Notes under the pieces: generated by a model | Databases searched by the model: none | Seen by the model: the letters and a program-made list of their open reading frames with translations, nothing else | Told to the model about the DNA's origin: nothing | In this document: positions 53,589 through 62,400 of the stretch, in pieces | How the letters are laid out: every line of letters starts with the position of its first letter | Numbering within the stretch: the first letter of the stretch is position 1 | Translations under genes and position numbers: made by a program | Assembly (NCBI GenBank): GCA_031556525.1 | Contig: JAVBSS010000010.1 | Span: 19,820-83,819, forward strand | Direction: 5' to 3' | Source: JAVBSN01 sp031556525 | GTDB taxonomy: Bacteria; Bacillota; Clostridia; Lachnospirales; Lachnospiraceae | DNA length: 64,000 nucleotides

Positions 53589-54161
53589 ATGTTTGATGAA
53601 ACCCAAAATAAAATTATTAATGCGACCATGAATCTTATTATGGAGAGAGGATACTCTTCCACAACAACAAAGGATATTGCAATATCAGCTGGAATTAATG
53701 AATGTACCATATTTCGAAAATTTAAGGGTAAGAAGGAAATTGTTTTATCTGCCATGGAGTTATCGGAATGGAACCCAGAATTAAAAGAAAGTGATTTTGG
53801 ATATATTGGTGAATTGGAAAGAGATTTAATTTCCTTTTCAGAAGTTTATATGAAAAGAGTAACACCTAAAATGGTAAAGGTGTCTATTGGTTTACGTACT
53901 CCAGAATTATATTCAGATACAGCAAACGGTATATTGGAAGTACCCCTTACATTTAAAAAAATTCTGGTCAATTATTTTAGTGAAATGAGAGACAAGATTG
54001 AAGGGACAGATTACGAAAATATGGCAATGATGTTTTTATCTATGAATTTTGGATTTGTTTTTTTGAAAGCATCTTTTGAATCTCATTTAACAGAGATAGA
54101 AAAAGAAGACTATATTGAAAATAGTGTAAAAATATTTGTAAGAGGTATTGAAAAAAAGTAA
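53589..54161 (+). CDS. TetR/AcrR family transcriptional regulator
   Basis: The 190-residue protein has the TetR DNA-binding start: IINATMNLIMERGYSSTTTKDIAISAGINECTIFRKFKGKKEIV (residues 8-51). The C-terminal ligand domain is not assigned. A palindrome covers its promoter and a variant occurs before the next gene, so it probably represses both. The ligand may be a substrate of that enzyme. Confidence 0.92.
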   Translation: MFDETQNKIINATMNLIMERGYSSTTTKDIAISAGINECTIFRKFKGKKEIVLSAMELSEWNPELKESDFGYIGELERDLISFSEVYMKRVTPKMVKVSIGLRTPELYSDTANGILEVPLTFKKILVNYFSEMRDKIEGTDYENMAMMFLSMNFGFVFLKASFESHLTEIEKEDYIENSVKIFVRGIEKK

Positions 54162-54188
54162 TGGTACGAAGAAGTGCCATTATTTTAT
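54162..54188 (+). terminator. Short hairpin after tetR
   Basis: ATGGTAC pairs with GTGCCAT around GAAGAA (one G-U), then TATTTTAT. It could partly separate the regulator from the next gene. Confidence 0.55.
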
Positions 54189-54196
54189 AACTTTAA

Positions 54197-54214
54197 TGCA
54201 AGCAATCACTTGTA
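54197..54214 (+). promoter_or_regulatory. Second TetR operator
   Basis: TGCAAGCAATCACTTGTA matches the tetR palindrome in half-site sequence and spacing, with one mismatch between half-sites. It lies 23 bases before the metallo-hydrolase gene. Confidence 0.75.
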
Positions 54215-54236
54215 TTAAAATGAAAGGAGAATACAA

Positions 54237-55076
54237 ATGAAAGTATGTGAAAATGTATATCAGATTAAAATTGATTTTTATGTAACCAAGGAAATAAAAC
54301 GATTTGTATATGTGTATTTAATTACAGGAAAAGATTGTTACCTTATTGATTCCGGTGTTGCTGGTTGCTCGAAACAAATTGAAACCTATATGAAGGAATT
54401 AGGGCGTAACATTACAGAAATAAAATGTGTTTTTTTAACTCATGCACATCCCGATCATATAGGTGGGGCCGCGGAGATTAAGAAATTAACAGGTTGCAAA
54501 ATATATGCATCAGGTATTGAGAGAAGCTGGATAGAGGATATAGATGTTCAATTTAAAGAACGCCCCATACCTAACTTTTATACATTGGTAAATGCTTCTG
54601 TTAATATTAATCAAACAGTAAAAGAAAGCGATACCATTCATCTTGAATCAGGATTATCAATAGATGTATTGGAGACAGCAGGACATTCCTTTGATTCAGT
54701 GTCATATATGCTTAGAGAAGAAAATGTGTTATTCTCTGGTGATGCAATTCCAGCATATAATGATATTCCTATTTTTGTTGATGTTAAAGCAAGTGAGAAT
54801 ACTTTGGAAAAAATCAGAAACCAAAAACCAATAAAATTTTGTTGTCCTGCTTGGGATAGAATATATGATGGTAATGAAATAGAAGAGATATTGAAAAATA
54901 GACTTTTATTTTTGAAAAATATGAAAGAGGTTGTTCAAAAAATAGAAAAAGAATATAGTGGAGAAAATAGGGAAAAGAAAGAGGATATTATATGTGGTAT
55001 ATTAAACTTAGATGAGCTAAGGGGTAATCCTTTATTTAAAATAAGTATAGAAGCATGTAAGAATTCTATGAAATAG
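54237..55076 (+). CDS. MBL-fold metallo-hydrolase
   Basis: The 279-residue protein carries the zinc motif HAHPDHIGG (near residue 68), LETAGHSFDSVSYML near 143 and LFSGDAIPAYNDIP near 168, the classic metallo-beta-lactamase-fold order. Members hydrolyse lactones, thioesters or other compounds. Pairing with TetR and a shared operator suggests induction by its substrate. AAAGGAGA precedes the start. Confidence 0.9.
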   Translation: MKVCENVYQIKIDFYVTKEIKRFVYVYLITGKDCYLIDSGVAGCSKQIETYMKELGRNITEIKCVFLTHAHPDHIGGAAEIKKLTGCKIYASGIERSWIEDIDVQFKERPIPNFYTLVNASVNINQTVKESDTIHLESGLSIDVLETAGHSFDSVSYMLREENVLFSGDAIPAYNDIPIFVDVKASENTLEKIRNQKPIKFCCPAWDRIYDGNEIEEILKNRLLFLKNMKEVVQKIEKEYSGENREKKEDIICGILNLDELRGNPLFKISIEACKNSMK

Positions 55077-55102
55077 CAGAGATAATACAAGGCTTTATAT
55101 AA

Positions 55103-55288
55103 TTGAGTATTAAGTTGCCAAATGATATAATAGAAAATAAGATGAAACTTAAGAAATTAAAAGATATAAGATGTAAAGCAAAAGATAATAGGGGGAAATG
55201 TAATCTAGTTGTTGTGATAATTGCAATTGCTGTTGGTATGTTAATCTTTTTTAATGTAATACCATTCGATTATAATGCTTCAGTTTGA
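55103..55288 (+). CDS. Candidate small membrane protein
   Basis: A 61-residue frame starts with TTG. The first 35 residues are highly charged and the following segment (NLVVVIIAIAVGMLIFFNVI) is a clear membrane helix. There is no good ribosome site. It could be a small single-span protein or a gene remnant. From its stop to 55503 I see only an inverted repeat of GAGGAA/TTTCCTC near 55330 and the recQ promoter. Confidence 0.4.
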   Translation: MSIKLPNDIIENKMKLKKLKDIRCKAKDNRGKCNLVVVIIAIAVGMLIFFNVIPFDYNASV

Positions 55289-55405
55289 GAATCTAGAAAA
55301 GATGGCTATAATAATAGAATTAATTGTATTGAGAGGAAGAGTTTCCTCCTAGACGATAAAGTGACAAATGTATATAGATAGAAGGATAACTTTTAAAAGT
55401 AAAAA

Positions 55406-55434
55406 TTGACCTATATGCTATTGGATGGTAAAAT
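55406..55434 (+). promoter_or_regulatory. Promoter of the large helicase gene
   Basis: TTGACC (55406-55411), a 17-base spacer and TAAAAT (55429-55434), 69 bases before the start. Confidence 0.65.
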
Positions 55435-55503
55435 TACAAAAGAAAGTTATAATGACAATATAACAAACTCCAACAGGCTACTATAGATTAAGAGAGGTAT
55501 GAA

Positions 55504-58500
55504 ATGAACCAAATTGTATTTATTGATGCAGAGATAAATCCTCAAACTAAGGAAATACTAGATTTAGGTGCGATTGATTTTAACAGACATCAATTTCATT
55601 CTACATCAAAAAGAGAATTTACTGACCAAATTGCACCATATGAGTATATTGCGGGTCATAATATTATTAATCATGATATGAAATATTTAAAAAATATAGT
55701 TCGGAATGTTGGAGATATTAATTATATTGATACACTTTATTTGTCAGCACTATTATTTCCAACTAGACCATACCATGCACTTTTAAAAGATGATAAATTA
55801 CAGAGCGAGAGTTTAAGTAACCCATTGAATGATGCTATAAAAGCAATGGAGCTTTTTTGTGATGAGATAGATGCATTTAAAGATCTTGATATTTTAATGC
55901 AAAAGATTTTTATATTTTTATTGAAGGATCAGGAGGAATTTAAAGGTTTTTTTAAGTACTTAGATTATTATGCAAGTATTGATTGTGAAGAAGTTATTAG
56001 AAAGCACTTTAAGAATAAAATATGTGATAATGTGGATTTGAAAAATATTATTAGTGAACATCCGGTAGAACTTGCATACTGCCTCACAATTATAAACGCT
56101 GATGATAAGGAATCTATAACACCACCTTGGATTAATAAAACATATCCAATTGTTGAGTATTATATGCGTATTATTAGAAACAAACCTTGTGATGAGGGTT
56201 GTGAATATTGTGCAAAAATGTTAGATGTGAAGTTTAAATTAAAAGAAGTTTTTGGATATGATGAATTCAGAAGATATAACGGTGAACCGCTTCAAGAGCA
56301 AGCGGCAGATGCAGCGGTACATAACAAATCTTTACTTGCAATTTTTCCTACAGGTGGAGGTAAATCGATAACTTTTCAACTACCAGCGATTATGGCTGGT
56401 GAAACTGCAAAAGGATTAACAGTTATTATTTCACCATTACAATCTCTTATGAAGGATCAAGTTGATAATCTTATAGCGTTGGGAATTTATGATGCTGTTA
56501 CTGTAAATGGAATGCTTAGCCCAATTGAGCGTCAAGATGCTTTGGAGAGGGTTCTAGATGGAAGGGCTAATATTTTATATATTTCGCCGGAATCATTACG
56601 TTCGAGAACGATTGAGAAGATACTTATATCAAGAAATGTAGTAAGATTTGTAATTGATGAAGCACATTGCTTCTCATCATGGGGACAAGATTTCAGAGTG
56701 GATTATCTTTATATTGGTGATTTCATTCGTGAGTTACAGAAAAAGAAAAATATCAATTATCAAATTCCTATATCTTGCTTTACAGCAACTGCAAAACAAA
56801 AGGTGGTAAGTGATATTCGTGATTATTTCAAAGAAAAACTTAATCTTGAACTAGAACTTTATGTAACAAGTGCGACTAGAACAAATTTACGTTATGAGGT
56901 GTTATACAGAGCAAATGATGACGATAAATATACAACACTTAGAGATTTGATAGCACATAAAAAATGTCCTACGATTATTTATGTTTCAAGGACCAAGCGA
57001 ACATTTGAAATTGCAAGAAAGCTAAGTGAAGATGGATGGATAGCACGACCGTTTAATGGGAAAATGGATAGTCGGGAAAAAATAGAAAATCAAGAAGCCT
57101 TTATTAATGGGGAAGTTCAAGTAATTGTTGCAACCTCTGCTTTTGGAATGGGTGTTGATAAGAAAGACGTAAAATTAGTAGTTCATTATGATATTTCAGA
57201 TTCGCTAGAAAATTATGTTCAAGAGGCAGGGCGTGCAGGACGTGATTCTTCATTGCAGGCAGAATGTTATGTATTATTTAATGAGAATGATTTGGATAAG
57301 CATTTTATGTTGCTTAATCAAACGAAGCTTAGTCTTAGTGAAATTCAACAAGTTTGGAGAGCGGTTAAAGACTTAACAAAATCTAGGCCGTTTGTATGCT
57401 GTTCGCCGTTAGAAGTAGCAAGACAAGCGGGTTGGGATGAGAGTGTAAATGAAGTTGAAACAAGGGTGAAGACTGCTATTTCGGCATTGGAAACAACAGG
57501 ATATATTAAAAGAGGTAATAATATACCCAAAGTATATGCTACAAGTATACTTGCTAAGGATATGATAGAGGCATCTAATATAATTCGTAAATCGAATAGA
57601 TTTAGTAAAGAAGATGCGGATAATGCAAGTCGGATTATAAAGATGATGATTTCAAGTCGGAGTATTGCAAATGCTCAGGAGGATGAAGCAGAATCAAGGG
57701 TTGATTACATTTCAGATATACTTGGAATTCCCAAAGATAAAGTAATCAAATTGATAGCTTTGATGCGTGAAGAAAAACTGTTAGATGACGATGAAGATAT
57801 GACAGCATATATAAAATACAATGATACAGAGAATAAATCGATGAATATTCTTAATAAATTTACTGAACTTGAAAAGTTTTTGTTTGATTATATATCAGAT
57901 GGAATGCATTATATAAATCTTAAAGAGATAAATGATGATGCTGAAAGAGCAGGAATAAAGGGAACAACTGTAAAGAAAATAAAAATGATTTTGTATTATT
58001 GGACAATTAAGGGATATATTCAAAAAGTAAACAATGTATCGGGTAGAGATATTAATATAGTTCCAAAGATAGAATTAGAGTTGCTGAATGAAAAGTATGA
58101 TAAAAGAGTGGCAATTGCTAAATTTATAGTTGAATTTTTATATTCAAAAGTATCTGGTTTAGCAGTTACTAATAAAGAAGAAAATCTTGTTCAGTTTTCA
58201 GTGCTAGAGCTTCAAAAGGCCTATATAGATGAGCCATCTTTTATAGATAATAAAAACACTTCGTTTAGGGACATTCATTCAGCTTTACTGTATTTGTCTA
58301 AAATTGAGGCTCTTCAGCTAGAAGGGGGATTTTTGGTTTTATATAATGGGATGGATATACGTCGACTTGAAATGGACAATCGCATTAAGTATAAAATAGA
58401 TGATTATAAACAGCTTGACGAATTTTATAAGCAGAAAATTCAACAAATTCATATTGTAGGTGAGTATGCCAATATGATGGTTAAAAGCTATGAAGATGCA

Positions 58501-60291
58501 CTGCAATTTGTAAATGACTATTTTCAAATGGAATATAAATTTTTCCTGTCGAAGTATTTTAAGGGAAATAGATTAGGTGAGATTAATAGAAATATTACAC
58601 CAGGAAAATCTAGGCAACTTTTTGATTGTTTATCAGAAAAACAACGAGAAATAATCGATGACGACGATTCTAAATATATTGTTGTTGCAGCAGGGCCGGG
58701 AAGTGGAAAGACTCGTGTTCTAGTTCATAAACTTGCAGCGTTACTAATGCTCGAAGATGTTAAACACGAGCAACTTTTAATGCTTACATTTTCTCGCGCA
58801 GCAGCAACGGAATTTAAGCAAAGATTAGTTGAACTTATAGGAAATGCAGCTTGTTTTGTAGAAATTAAAACGTTTCATTCGTATTGTTTTGATTTGCTAG
58901 GGAAAATGGGAAATCTTGAACAATCGGGAAATATAGTTAGGGATGCAGCGGAAATGATTCGTAGCGGTGAGGTAGAGGCTGGACGAATTACCAAAGCGGT
59001 AGTGGTTATTGATGAAGCGCAAGATATGGACAAAAGCGAATATAGTTTAATAGAAGCGCTTATCGATTATAATGATGATATGCGAGTTATTGCAGTAGGT
59101 GATGATGATCAAAATATTTATGAATTTAGGGGGTCAAGTTCTAAGCATTTGAGATCATTTATAGAAGATAAGAAAGCAACAAAGTATAACTTACTAGATA
59201 ATTATAGAAGTTGTAAAAATATAGTTTCATTAGCAAATGATTTTGTACAGACTATATCGGGTCGTTTGAAAACACAATCTATACACTCGATGGGGAATGA
59301 ACAGGGGAAAGTAGAATTTATTAAACATATAAGCGAGCATCTTGAGTATCCAATAGTAAAGCATATTCAAGATAATAATATTAATGGAACTAAGTGTATT
59401 CTTACTAGTACAAATGATGAAGCTTTGAAACTAGTAGGATTACTTAATAAAGAAGGGATATCAACTAAGTTAATACAATCGGACGATGCCTTCAATTTAT
59501 ATAATCTAGTTGAATTAAGAATGTTTATTAAGTATATAATCGAAGATATAGAGACACCTATTATTTCAGATGAGAAATGGCAAATAGCTATAGAAAAAAT
59601 TAAGTTAAGGTATGCGGGTAGTACATGTTTGGATTTGTGCCTAGATTTGATAAATGGATTTGCGTCTATAAATAAGAAAAAATATAAATCAGATTTAATA
59701 AATTTTATTAAAGAATCTCAGTTTGATGATTTTATTACGGCAAATGAGAACGAAATTATTGTGTCTACAATACATAAATCAAAAGGTAGAGAATTTGATA
59801 GAGTATATATGTTTCTGAATAATGTTTGTTTGAAATCGGATGAGGAGAAGCGTAAAATTTATGTAGGAATCACAAGGGCAAAGAAGGAACTTTTTATTCA
59901 TTATAACAATGATGTATTTGACGAATTTACAACAAACGTCATTGTTGATGGAGAAAGTTATCCAGAACCCAATGAAATTAAATTACAATTAAGTCACCGG
60001 GATGTTTATCTTGATTATTTTAACAATGCAGATAGAAAAAATTACATATTAAAAAATTTAAAAAGTGGTAGTATCCTTAAGATTAATGAAAAGTTTGTAT
60101 ATGGTGGTTTCAAAGATGACAAAGAACCAATTGCAATTTTGTCGAATTCTGCAAAGGAAAACATAAATTTGTTTATTCGGAAAGGTTATAAAGTAAATGA
60201 GATAAAAGTACGATTTATTGTTGCTAGAAGGTGTGAAGAAAATAATTCTGAAAGTGCTGTTATTCTGTTTGATATATATTTGAAAAGATAA
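55504..60291 (+). CDS. DnaQ-like exonuclease / RecQ helicase / UvrD-type helicase fusion
   Basis: The 1595-residue protein joins three enzymes. Residues 1-130 resemble a DEDD 3'-5' exonuclease (VFIDAEINPQTKEILDLGAIDF, then AGHNIINHDMKYL). Residues about 255-640 form a RecQ helicase with TGGGKS (283-288), DEAHCFSSWGQDFR and the motif VI segment QEAGRAGRD. Residues about 1045-1500 form a UvrD/Rep helicase with AAGPGSGKT (1062-1070), DEAQDMD, GDDDQNIYEFRGS, STIHKSKGREFD and VGITRAKKELF. Both helicases have intact motors. The likely substrates are branched or end-processed DNA in repair or defence. It lies 27 bases upstream of the next unusual helicase gene. Confidence 0.9.
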   Translation: MNQIVFIDAEINPQTKEILDLGAIDFNRHQFHSTSKREFTDQIAPYEYIAGHNIINHDMKYLKNIVRNVGDINYIDTLYLSALLFPTRPYHALLKDDKLQSESLSNPLNDAIKAMELFCDEIDAFKDLDILMQKIFIFLLKDQEEFKGFFKYLDYYASIDCEEVIRKHFKNKICDNVDLKNIISEHPVELAYCLTIINADDKESITPPWINKTYPIVEYYMRIIRNKPCDEGCEYCAKMLDVKFKLKEVFGYDEFRRYNGEPLQEQAADAAVHNKSLLAIFPTGGGKSITFQLPAIMAGETAKGLTVIISPLQSLMKDQVDNLIALGIYDAVTVNGMLSPIERQDALERVLDGRANILYISPESLRSRTIEKILISRNVVRFVIDEAHCFSSWGQDFRVDYLYIGDFIRELQKKKNINYQIPISCFTATAKQKVVSDIRDYFKEKLNLELELYVTSATRTNLRYEVLYRANDDDKYTTLRDLIAHKKCPTIIYVSRTKRTFEIARKLSEDGWIARPFNGKMDSREKIENQEAFINGEVQVIVATSAFGMGVDKKDVKLVVHYDISDSLENYVQEAGRAGRDSSLQAECYVLFNENDLDKHFMLLNQTKLSLSEIQQVWRAVKDLTKSRPFVCCSPLEVARQAGWDESVNEVETRVKTAISALETTGYIKRGNNIPKVYATSILAKDMIEASNIIRKSNRFSKEDADNASRIIKMMISSRSIANAQEDEAESRVDYISDILGIPKDKVIKLIALMREEKLLDDDEDMTAYIKYNDTENKSMNILNKFTELEKFLFDYISDGMHYINLKEINDDAERAGIKGTTVKKIKMILYYWTIKGYIQKVNNVSGRDINIVPKIELELLNEKYDKRVAIAKFIVEFLYSKVSGLAVTNKEENLVQFSVLELQKAYIDEPSFIDNKNTSFRDIHSALLYLSKIEALQLEGGFLVLYNGMDIRRLEMDNRIKYKIDDYKQLDEFYKQKIQQIHIVGEYANMMVKSYEDALQFVNDYFQMEYKFFLSKYFKGNRLGEINRNITPGKSRQLFDCLSEKQREIIDDDDSKYIVVAAGPGSGKTRVLVHKLAALLMLEDVKHEQLLMLTFSRAAATEFKQRLVELIGNAACFVEIKTFHSYCFDLLGKMGNLEQSGNIVRDAAEMIRSGEVEAGRITKAVVVIDEAQDMDKSEYSLIEALIDYNDDMRVIAVGDDDQNIYEFRGSSSKHLRSFIEDKKATKYNLLDNYRSCKNIVSLANDFVQTISGRLKTQSIHSMGNEQGKVEFIKHISEHLEYPIVKHIQDNNINGTKCILTSTNDEALKLVGLLNKEGISTKLIQSDDAFNLYNLVELRMFIKYIIEDIETPIISDEKWQIAIEKIKLRYAGSTCLDLCLDLINGFASINKKKYKSDLINFIKESQFDDFITANENEIIVSTIHKSKGREFDRVYMFLNNVCLKSDEEKRKIYVGITRAKKELFIHYNNDVFDEFTTNVIVDGESYPEPNEIKLQLSHRDVYLDYFNNADRKNYILKNLKSGSILKINEKFVYGGFKDDKEPIAILSNSAKENINLFIRKGYKVNEIKVRFIVARRCEENNSESAVILFDIYLKR

Positions 60292-60317
60292 AAATTGAAT
60301 CTTGAAAGTTGGTTAAA

Positions 60318-62204
60318 ATGATTATTAGAGAATATGAAAGTACAGATTGTAAGAATTTGATAGAATTATTCTACGAAACGGTTCACACAGTTAATGCAAA
60401 AGATTATACTAAAGAACAATTAAATGTATGGGCAACATCCAACATAGATGTACAAGAATGGGACAAGTCTTTGAAAGCGCATTTTACTATTGTTGCAGTT
60501 GAAGATGATGAGATAATAGGTTTTGGAGATATAGATAAGACAGGATATTTAGACCGATTATATGTTCACAAGGATTATCAAAACCTAGGAATAGCAACTG
60601 CTATTTGCAATAAATTAGAAGATTCAGTTAATGTAGATATAATTACTACCCACGCTTCTATTACAGCAAAACCTTTCTTTGAAAAGAGAGGATATAGTGT
60701 AATTAAGGAACAGCAAGTAGAGAGAAAAGGAGTTTTTTTAACAAATTACATTATGGAAAAAGATAAGAACAATCAAGAGGATAATAAGTTGTTTAGTAAC
60801 TATGAATTATCAGAAGATATTTTAAATGCATTAGAATTATTAGGATATAAGAATCCTACAGATATTCAAAAAGAAGTAATACCAGCAATATTAAGTAATA
60901 AAAATGTAGTGGCAAAAGCGCCTACAGGAAGTGGCAAAACAGCTGCATTTGCTATTCCCATTTGTGAACAAGTTATTTGGGAAGAGAATGCACCACAGGC
61001 ACTTATACTTGAACCAACCAGAGAGTTGGCAGTACAAGTAAGTGATGAGACATTTTATATAGCAAGAAAAAAACGCCTAAAAGTGCCAGCGGTATTTGGT
61101 GGTTTTCCGATAGATAAACAGATTCAGACTCTAAGGCAGAAGACTCATATTGTAGTGGGTACTCCGGGTAGAGTTATGGATTTAATTAGAAGAGGTAGTT
61201 TGAAACTTGATAAGGTTTCATATCTAGTACTTGATGAAGCAGACCAGATGTTAGATATGGGATTTATTGACGAGGTAAAAGAGATAATTGAGTTAGTTCC
61301 TAGGGAAGCTACAATATCTCTATTCTCTGCTACTTTAAAACCAGAGATTGAACAAATAGTAGATAAATATATTAAAGATAGCATACAGATTATACAAGAG
61401 GCAGATGAGCAACAAGCTACGGCTATTGCACAAAAACTTTATAGTGTAGATACAGAACATAAATATGAATCTTTGATTGATGTTTTAATATCAGAAAATC
61501 CAGATAGTTGTATGATTTTTTGTGCTACAAGAGAGATGGTAAATGTATTGTTTCAAAAGCTAAGAAGAAGCCGAATATTTTGTGGAATGATTCATGGTGA
61601 GATGGAACAGAGAGATAGATTGAAAACAGTAGATGCATTTAGACGAGGAGGATTTCGTTTCTTGATAGCTACAGATGTAGCAGCAAGGGGCGTTGATTTT
61701 GATGATATTACTCACGTTATTAACTATGATTTTCCTAAGGGCAGGGAGACATATGTTCATCGAATTGGACGTACTGGTAGAAATGGAAAGACCGGTACAG
61801 CAATTAGCCTAGTATGTGAAGATGACCGCAGAATGCTTAAAATGGTTGAGACATATATGGAGCAAGAACTATCAGTTACAGAATGTCCGGTTAGAGAAGA
61901 ATTAGCTGAAAAAGAATTCTGGAAAAAACAACGAGAGAAAGCGGAAGTAAAACCACAAAAAAGTGCAGCTGTACATAAGGGAATTACACGACTAACAGTT
62001 GGTGGTGGACGAAGATCCAAGATGCGAGCAGGTGACATTGTTGGAGCTATATGTAGCCTTGATGGTGTGGAGATGGCGGATATAGGAGTTATTGACGTTA
62101 GAGATAGCTATACTCATGTGGAGATATTGAACGGAAAAGGACAACATGTATTGAAACATCTGCAAAAGAGAGCTATTAAGGGCAAAATCAGAAAAGTAAG
62201 GTAA
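60318..62204 (+). CDS. GNAT acetyltransferase fused to a DEAD-box RNA helicase (DbpA/YxiN-like)
   Basis: From ATG 60318 (TTG 60309 is an alternative; neither has a strong site) the frame of about 628 residues runs without interruption. Residues 1-150 form a GNAT domain (IIREYESTDCKNLIELFYETV, then YVHKDYQNLGIATAICNKLE with the acetyl-CoA loop). Residues about 160-520 form a DEAD-box helicase with PTGSGKT (202-208), DEAD (306-309), SAT and HRIGRTGR. Residues about 550-628 resemble the DbpA RNA-binding domain (LTVGGGRRSKMRAGDIVGAI), which binds the 23S rRNA hairpin 92 in relatives. A ribosome-assembly helicase with a built-in acetyltransferase is inferred. Confidence 0.9.
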   Translation: MIIREYESTDCKNLIELFYETVHTVNAKDYTKEQLNVWATSNIDVQEWDKSLKAHFTIVAVEDDEIIGFGDIDKTGYLDRLYVHKDYQNLGIATAICNKLEDSVNVDIITTHASITAKPFFEKRGYSVIKEQQVERKGVFLTNYIMEKDKNNQEDNKLFSNYELSEDILNALELLGYKNPTDIQKEVIPAILSNKNVVAKAPTGSGKTAAFAIPICEQVIWEENAPQALILEPTRELAVQVSDETFYIARKKRLKVPAVFGGFPIDKQIQTLRQKTHIVVGTPGRVMDLIRRGSLKLDKVSYLVLDEADQMLDMGFIDEVKEIIELVPREATISLFSATLKPEIEQIVDKYIKDSIQIIQEADEQQATAIAQKLYSVDTEHKYESLIDVLISENPDSCMIFCATREMVNVLFQKLRRSRIFCGMIHGEMEQRDRLKTVDAFRRGGFRFLIATDVAARGVDFDDITHVINYDFPKGRETYVHRIGRTGRNGKTGTAISLVCEDDRRMLKMVETYMEQELSVTECPVREELAEKEFWKKQREKAEVKPQKSAAVHKGITRLTVGGGRRSKMRAGDIVGAICSLDGVEMADIGVIDVRDSYTHVEILNGKGQHVLKHLQKRAIKGKIRKVR

Positions 62205-62238
62205 TACTTTCCTTAAATCAAAAAATATATTACATAAG

Positions 62239-62270
62239 CAATCAGTCTAATGAAGGACTGGTTGTTTTTT
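62239..62270 (+). terminator. Terminator after the GNAT-helicase gene
   Basis: CAATCAGTC (62239-62247) pairs with GACTGGTTG (62256-62264, one G-U), followed by TTTTTT. Confidence 0.9.
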
Positions 62271-62400
62271 ATGTTCAAATATATGATGGTGGCAATAATT
62301 TACCAAAATATCTATTCATTCAACAATGTTAAGAAAATGCATATATTGTGTAGTAGGACGTTTTATAAATAGATATAACATAAGTAAAGAGGAGCTTATA

